Shown in pieces: positions 60,733 to 64,000 of a DNA stretch of 64,000 nucleotides (positions are counted from its first letter, which is position 1; each line of letters starts with the position of its first letter). A program made the position numbers and the translations under genes. The notes beneath the pieces were generated by a model. That model saw only the letters and a program-made list of their open reading frames with translations, had not been told where the DNA came from and did no database searches. The stretch is from Candidatus Gastranaerophilales bacterium. Its GTDB lineage: Bacteria > Cyanobacteriota > Vampirovibrionia > Gastranaerophilales > Gastranaerophilaceae. The stretch is from NCBI GenBank assembly GCA_944324865.1, contig CALUXW010000001.1:227488-291487 (forward strand), in the 5' to 3' direction.

Positions 60733-61303
60733 AAAGTCTAGATACACAAATGAAACACAGGTGTCGATAGTTATTAATCCATACGGGAATGGCTCTTATA
60801 GTATATCTACCCCTATAAATTTTTTAAATCATATGTTAGAGCTTTTTTGTGCACATGCAAATTTTGATATTAATTTGTCTGCTAAATCTCTTGACGGCGA
60901 TTTTCATCATTTGGTTGAAGATATTGCAATTACGCTTGGACAAGCATTAAAAGATACATTAGGTGATAAAAAAGGTATAAACAGATATGCAAATATTATT
61001 TTGCCAATGGACGATGCTCTTATTTTGTGTGCAGTTGATGTTTCAGGTCGTTCATATTGCAAAATAGATGTAAATATCAAAGAAGAAAAAATATCAGATT
61101 TTGAAACTGTTTTGCTTGCACACTTTTTCCAAAGTTTATGCGCAAATGCAAATATTACACTGCATTTAAAAATGTTAAATGGGGAAGATCCGCATCATAT
61201 AATTGAATGTATTTTTAAGGCTTTCGCCAGAACATTAAGAGTAGCAGTTGCAATTGATAATTCTAATTCGGAAAAAATTCCATCAACTAAAGGAATACTT
61301 TAA
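60719..61303 (+). CDS. hisB: Imidazoleglycerol-phosphate dehydratase
   Basis: Dehydrates imidazole glycerol phosphate, the product of HisF/HisH. The 194-residue monofunctional chain has the Mn-binding His clusters: FLNHMLELFCAHANFD, then DFHHLVEDIAITLGQAL, and DPHHIIECIFKAFARTL. AAGGA lies 8 nt before the ATG. It overlaps the hisC-HAD gene by 14 nt, so the two are translated together. It is the last gene before the tRNA and the mobile element. Confidence 0.97.
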   Translation: MQTVEKSRYTNETQVSIVINPYGNGSYSISTPINFLNHMLELFCAHANFDINLSAKSLDGDFHHLVEDIAITLGQALKDTLGDKKGINRYANIILPMDDALILCAVDVSGRSYCKIDVNIKEEKISDFETVLLAHFFQSLCANANITLHLKMLNGEDPHHIIECIFKAFARTLRVAVAIDNSNSEKIPSTKGIL

Positions 61304-61364
61304 ATAAAAATCTTGATTTTTTTTATGTTTTATAGATAATTTTTATATAGTGTTTTACTCACAT

Positions 61365-61438
61365 GGCAAGGTAGCTCAGTTGGTGAGAGCGCACGGCTCA
61401 TACCCGTGAGGTCGAGAGTTCGAATCTCTCCCTTGCTA
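61365..61438 (+). tRNA. tRNA-Met (anticodon CAU)
   Basis: A 74-nt tRNA: acceptor GGCAAGG pairs with CCTTGCT (one G-U at the end), D-arm GCTCAGTTGGTGAGAGC, anticodon stem CACGG/CCGTG with loop CTCATAC, T-arm GAGAGTTCGAATCTCTC. The anticodon stem lacks the three G-C pairs of an initiator. Elongator Met is most likely; a lysidine-modified tRNA-Ile(CAU) cannot be excluded. CCA is not encoded. The Mu-type element starts 87 bp later. Confidence 0.92.
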
Positions 61439-61525
61439 TTTTATTATTTATGATATTCACTTCCAATTTTAAATCTATATTATAGCTTATTTTAGCATCA
61501 TTGTAATTTAACGACCAGATTGATT

Positions 61526-61717
61526 TGTACGGATACTTTGATTATTTTGGCTTAGGTCGCTCTGTGAGGGCGTTTTCAGGTCGGAAAATTATGTTTTCCA
61601 AAAAAATCAAACTGGAAAACTGGACTTTTTCTGGACTGTACGGATAGATTGAGATTTGTATATTATCAGTGAGATACGCACCAAATTTGAACTGTACGGA
61701 TAATTTGATTATTTCGG
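61526..61717 (+). repeat. Three direct repeats with Mu-like L1-L2-L3 spacing
   Basis: TGTACGGATA starts at 61526, 61637 and 61693. Copies 1 and 3 continue as N-TTTGATTATTT; copy 2 as N-ATTGAGATTT. The gaps of 111 and 56 bp (start to start) echo phage Mu, whose left-end transposase sites have a wide L1-L2 gap and a short L2-L3 gap. They are the expected binding sites of the transposase encoded downstream. Confidence 0.7.
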
Positions 61718-62126
61718 AATAGTCCAGTTCCGCAAATTTTCACAAAAATATCATAAGGTTTGAGAATTTGAAACAAGGTCGGAACTTTTTTCTTAAGGTT
61801 GGAAAATTTTTACATTAAATTTGAGAATAAACGGAACCAAATTTGAAACAAATATTTTTCAATTGATACGAAACCGACATACATTCATTCTTAGCGAGCT
61901 ATAGCGAGCCTTAGAATGATGGATGCAAAACTCTAACATACAAGCAATCTTTGATTGCGTAAGTATGTTAAGAGTTGTTGCCAAAGCTCGGAAGTAGAGT
62001 TCCAATCCTTTGTCTTCAGAGTTATCGTGTGTGTACGATGGCGGATTTTGACAAGGCTGAGCGATAGCGAACGCCGTCCTTGTGGAAAAACTGCCGGAAT
62101 GTAGTTTTTACGATAGGAAAAACGAA
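61718..62126 (+). promoter_or_regulatory. Hairpin-rich untranslated leader before the transposase gene
   Basis: No coding sequence is seen in these 409 bp. AAGGTCGGAA-type repeats occur at 61775 and 61795 (a further copy at 61577 lies between the end repeats). Then four hairpins follow. 61886-61918 has CATTCT/AGAATG around two GCGAGC copies. 61931-61974 has GCAATC/GATTGC inside AACATAC/GTATGTT and CTCT/AGAG. 62051-62083 has ACAAGG/CCTTGT. 62086-62109 has AAAAACT/AGTTTTT. AGGA at 62115-62118 is the ribosome site. Operators or an attenuating RNA are likely. Confidence 0.5.
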
Positions 62127-64000
62127 ATGAAGTGCAAAGGTTTTGAACAGTCAATAATCCAAAAAACTGAAGAATATATAAATATAAGCAAAGCTTTTGG
62201 CTCCTCACTCGTTGAAAAAGCCGGTGCAAGCACCGCTTTTAACTCGTTCGTCCCCATTAATAAAATAGCAGAGATAAAAGGGTTAACGAGTAACCGCTCG
62301 TTAAGGCTTGCGATTCAAAAGGGCAAATACATTGCTCGTGAAGTAAAGGTTTTCGGCGGCACTTCGTATGAAATTCTTTATTCAAGTTTAGAACCTGAAG
62401 TACAGGAAAAACTTCAAGATGAACTAATTAAAGAGGCAACTCAATCAAAATGCACAGCATTAGTTCCGCTTGATACTAAACCGAAATATCCGACCTTTAT
62501 TGCTGAAAGTGCAAAATTAACGGCACTTGCAAGAGTGGATGTTGTTAAGGCTTTACAGAACATTAGAGCCAAATACAACACTAAAAAAGAGGCGGATTCG
62601 GTATTTTTAGATTTGTATAATTCTGGAATGCTTTTACCTAAAGTTTATCAATTTCTCGGAAGTATTTCTATCGGCACACTTCACCGTTGGCTTTGGACTT
62701 ATGAAGATTGTGAGGATTACAGAGTTTTATTACCGGGGTATAAATATTCAAAGCAAAACGAATACAACACAACCCTTACGCAGGAGATGAAAAATATATT
62801 TATTAAATTCCTTATGCACCCGAATAAATTCAGTGTAGGCAAGGCTATTAAACTTACACGACATATTTTAGAAAAACGTGGATTTGAAGATATTCCCTGT
62901 GTTTTAACATTCAGACGATTCGCCGAACACTACAAAAAGAATAATTATGCACAATGGATTTTATTTAGAGAGGGAGAAAAAGCCTACCACGATAAAGTGG
63001 AAGCGTATATCGAGAGGGATATTTCAGTCCTTAATGTTGGAGATGTATTAATCGCAGACGGACACGTTCTCAATTTTCAAGTAATAAATCCGTTCACAGG
63101 AAAACCGACCAGAGCAACTTTGGTCGGTTTTTTAGACTGGAAATCAACGGCATTAGTCGGCTATGAAATTATGATGACTGAAAATACTCAGTGTATTGCA
63201 AGTGCTTTAAGGAACGCTATTTTAAATCTCGGAATAATCCCGAAAGTAGTGTATCAGGATAACGGCAAAGCATTCAAGGCGAAGTATTTTCAATCTTGTG
63301 ATTTTGACGAGGAGGGCTTTAACGGAGTGTATGCCAATTTAGGTATCCGCTCCGTTTTTGCTAAACCATACAATGCACGTGCAAAAGTTATAGAAAGATT
63401 CTTCCTTGAATTTCAGGAAGAATTTGAAAAAATGATGACAAGTTATATAGGCACAAGTATTGAGGATAAACCTGCGTGGTTAAAACGTGGTGAAAAACTC
63501 CACAGAGATATGCACAAAAAACTTACTAAAAACTACATTCCGACAGTTCAGGAGGCTATTAAATTTATTGATTGCTGGATTGAGTTTTACAATTCAAAAC
63601 CTTGTCCAAATGACCGTTCAAAAACTATTCAGGAAATGTTAAACGGTGTTCGAAAACAGGATATAGATAAAAATATTTTGAACGACCTGATGATGAAAAC
63701 TGAGGCTCGGACAATAAACAAGCATGGAATAACGTTTCTCGGAATGCATTACAGGAGTGATGCTATTCTTGGACTTCGGGATAAGGTTTATGTCCGTTAC
63801 AGTTTATTTGACCTTTCAAAGGTTCAAGTTTATTCAATGAAAGGCGAATTTTTATGCGTGGCACATAGGGTTCAGAAAGTACATCCGATGGCAAATGTTC
63901 TCGGCACAGTTAGAGATATGGAGGAATACAAACAGCAGTACCAAAGGCAGCAGAAAATTAAAAGCCGGCTTGTTAAACAAATTAAAAAGACATTCACTAA
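62127..64000 (+). CDS. MuA-family DDE transposase (3' end beyond window)
   Basis: The frame from ATG 62127 stays open to the window edge, 624 codons; MuA has 663, so little is missing. AGGA lies 8 nt upstream. An N-terminal Mu-type DNA-binding part has LTSNRSLRLAIQKGKYIARE and GGTSYEILYSSLEPEVQEKL, followed by a second helical domain. The catalytic core has the DDE triad: IADGHV (D311), VYQDNGKAF (D378) and KVIERFF (E423). The D-D spacing of 67 equals that of MuA. A Mu-type C-terminal beta domain follows (about 530-600). It cuts and joins the element ends; an ATPase partner like MuB is expected downstream but is not in the window. Confidence 0.93.
   Translation, partial: MKCKGFEQSIIQKTEEYINISKAFGSSLVEKAGASTAFNSFVPINKIAEIKGLTSNRSLRLAIQKGKYIAREVKVFGGTSYEILYSSLEPEVQEKLQDELIKEATQSKCTALVPLDTKPKYPTFIAESAKLTALARVDVVKALQNIRAKYNTKKEADSVFLDLYNSGMLLPKVYQFLGSISIGTLHRWLWTYEDCEDYRVLLPGYKYSKQNEYNTTLTQEMKNIFIKFLMHPNKFSVGKAIKLTRHILEKRGFEDIPCVLTFRRFAEHYKKNNYAQWILFREGEKAYHDKVEAYIERDISVLNVGDVLIADGHVLNFQVINPFTGKPTRATLVGFLDWKSTALVGYEIMMTENTQCIASALRNAILNLGIIPKVVYQDNGKAFKAKYFQSCDFDEEGFNGVYANLGIRSVFAKPYNARAKVIERFFLEFQEEFEKMMTSYIGTSIEDKPAWLKRGEKLHRDMHKKLTKNYIPTVQEAIKFIDCWIEFYNSKPCPNDRSKTIQEMLNGVRKQDIDKNILNDLMMKTEARTINKHGITFLGMHYRSDAILGLRDKVYVRYSLFDLSKVQVYSMKGEFLCVAHRVQKVHPMANVLGTVRDMEEYKQQYQRQQKIKSRLVKQIKKTFT

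Larger units (their letters stand above)
61526..64000 (+). mobile_element. Left part of a Mu-type transposable element or prophage (truncated by window edge)
   Basis: Three TGTACGGATA repeats, a hairpin-rich leader and a MuA-family transposase form a unit distinct from its neighbours. The outermost repeat begins with TG, as do Mu-family ends. GC content and the stem-loops of the first 700 nt differ from the surrounding operons. The right end lies outside the window, so size and cargo are unknown. The 5 bp before the end (61521-61525, TGATT) are the predicted target duplication. Confidence 0.7.

Noticed and set aside
61933..62229. Minus-strand 98-residue frame over the transposase leader and start
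   Set aside because: Overlaps the transposase N-terminus, has no ribosome site and low-complexity composition that comes from the hairpins.
61526..64000. Tn7-like (TnsB) or CRISPR-associated transposon
   Set aside because: The N-terminal RSLRLAIQKGKY and SYEILYSSL segments and the D-67-D spacing are of the MuA type. No TnsA, TnsC, TniQ or Cas gene is in the window, and no CRISPR repeats are seen.
1..64000. CRISPR array
   Set aside because: No set of 25-40 bp direct repeats with regular spacers was found; the only direct repeats noted are the three 10-20 bp Mu-end copies and short pairs.

Overview
The window is AT-rich and gene-dense, and reads as a chromosome segment from a diderm bacterium. 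It encodes an OmpH/Skp-type periplasmic chaperone, FtsQ, UppP and several proteins with signal peptides. My best guess is a gut Candidatus Melainabacteria/Vampirovibrionia (Gastranaerophilales) genome, a non-photosynthetic relative of Cyanobacteria. The reasons are the VKOR-thioredoxin fusion, the bifunctional-nuclease (DUF151) protein, QueH-type queuosine synthesis, AroH-type chorismate mutase, low GC and several lineage-type proteins of unknown function. This assignment is inference; no 16S rRNA gene is present.

Layout. 1-3428: 3' end of hisF, a coiled-coil protein of unknown function, a VKOR-DsbA-like fusion and queH. 3421-6964 (minus): pyrH-frr-cdsA-rnc-rpe. 7033-8223: a HEAT-like protein. 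8220-13728 (minus): a wall and division cluster, glycosyltransferase-murC-murB-ddl-ftsQ. 13827-18029: a small Cys-rich protein, RNase E/G with its DUF2344 neighbour, and engB. 18105-22974: speE-aroA, a 5'-nucleotidase-like gene that overlaps uppP tail to tail, and queD. 23055-28170 (minus): rpsB-tsf behind a structured leader, an OppD-type ATPase, an HgdC/DUF2229-like protein, and rplJ-rplL behind a classic L10 leader. 28331-36223: a sigma factor, tRNA-Leu, DUF1858 and DUF151 proteins, two long low-complexity proteins that share an N-terminal motif (one with annexin-like repeats), an HD protein and an alpha-oxoamine synthase. 36332-47069 (plus): def-fmt-aroH, two M16 proteases, PilZ and TPR proteins, oppBC and mgtC. 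47149-51461: infB-rbfA-truB and a GerMN protein. 51454-58951: a GT11 fucosyltransferase-like gene, a LuxR regulator lacking the usual receiver Asp, tRNA-Ser, ompH, a pterin-binding methyltransferase-like gene, tandem plsC, and membrane or secreted unknowns. 58987-61303: a hisC-HAD fusion followed by hisB.

The last 2.5 kb is accessory. Downstream of a tRNA-Met(CAU), three direct copies of TGTACGGATA with Mu-like spacing mark what looks like the left end of a Mu-type transposable element. A hairpin-rich leader follows, then a MuA-family DDE transposase that runs off the window.

Themes that tie the genes together are translation (rpsB, tsf, frr, rplJ/L, infB, rbfA, truB, def, fmt, three tRNAs), peptidoglycan and lipid-carrier metabolism (murB/C, ddl, ftsQ, uppP, cdsA, plsC), queuosine (queH, queD), histidine (hisF, hisC-HAD, hisB) and the shikimate route (aroA, aroH). 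Several plus-strand genes have a -10 box only 6-7 nt before the start codon, which suggests leaderless mRNAs alongside normal Shine-Dalgarno-led genes.
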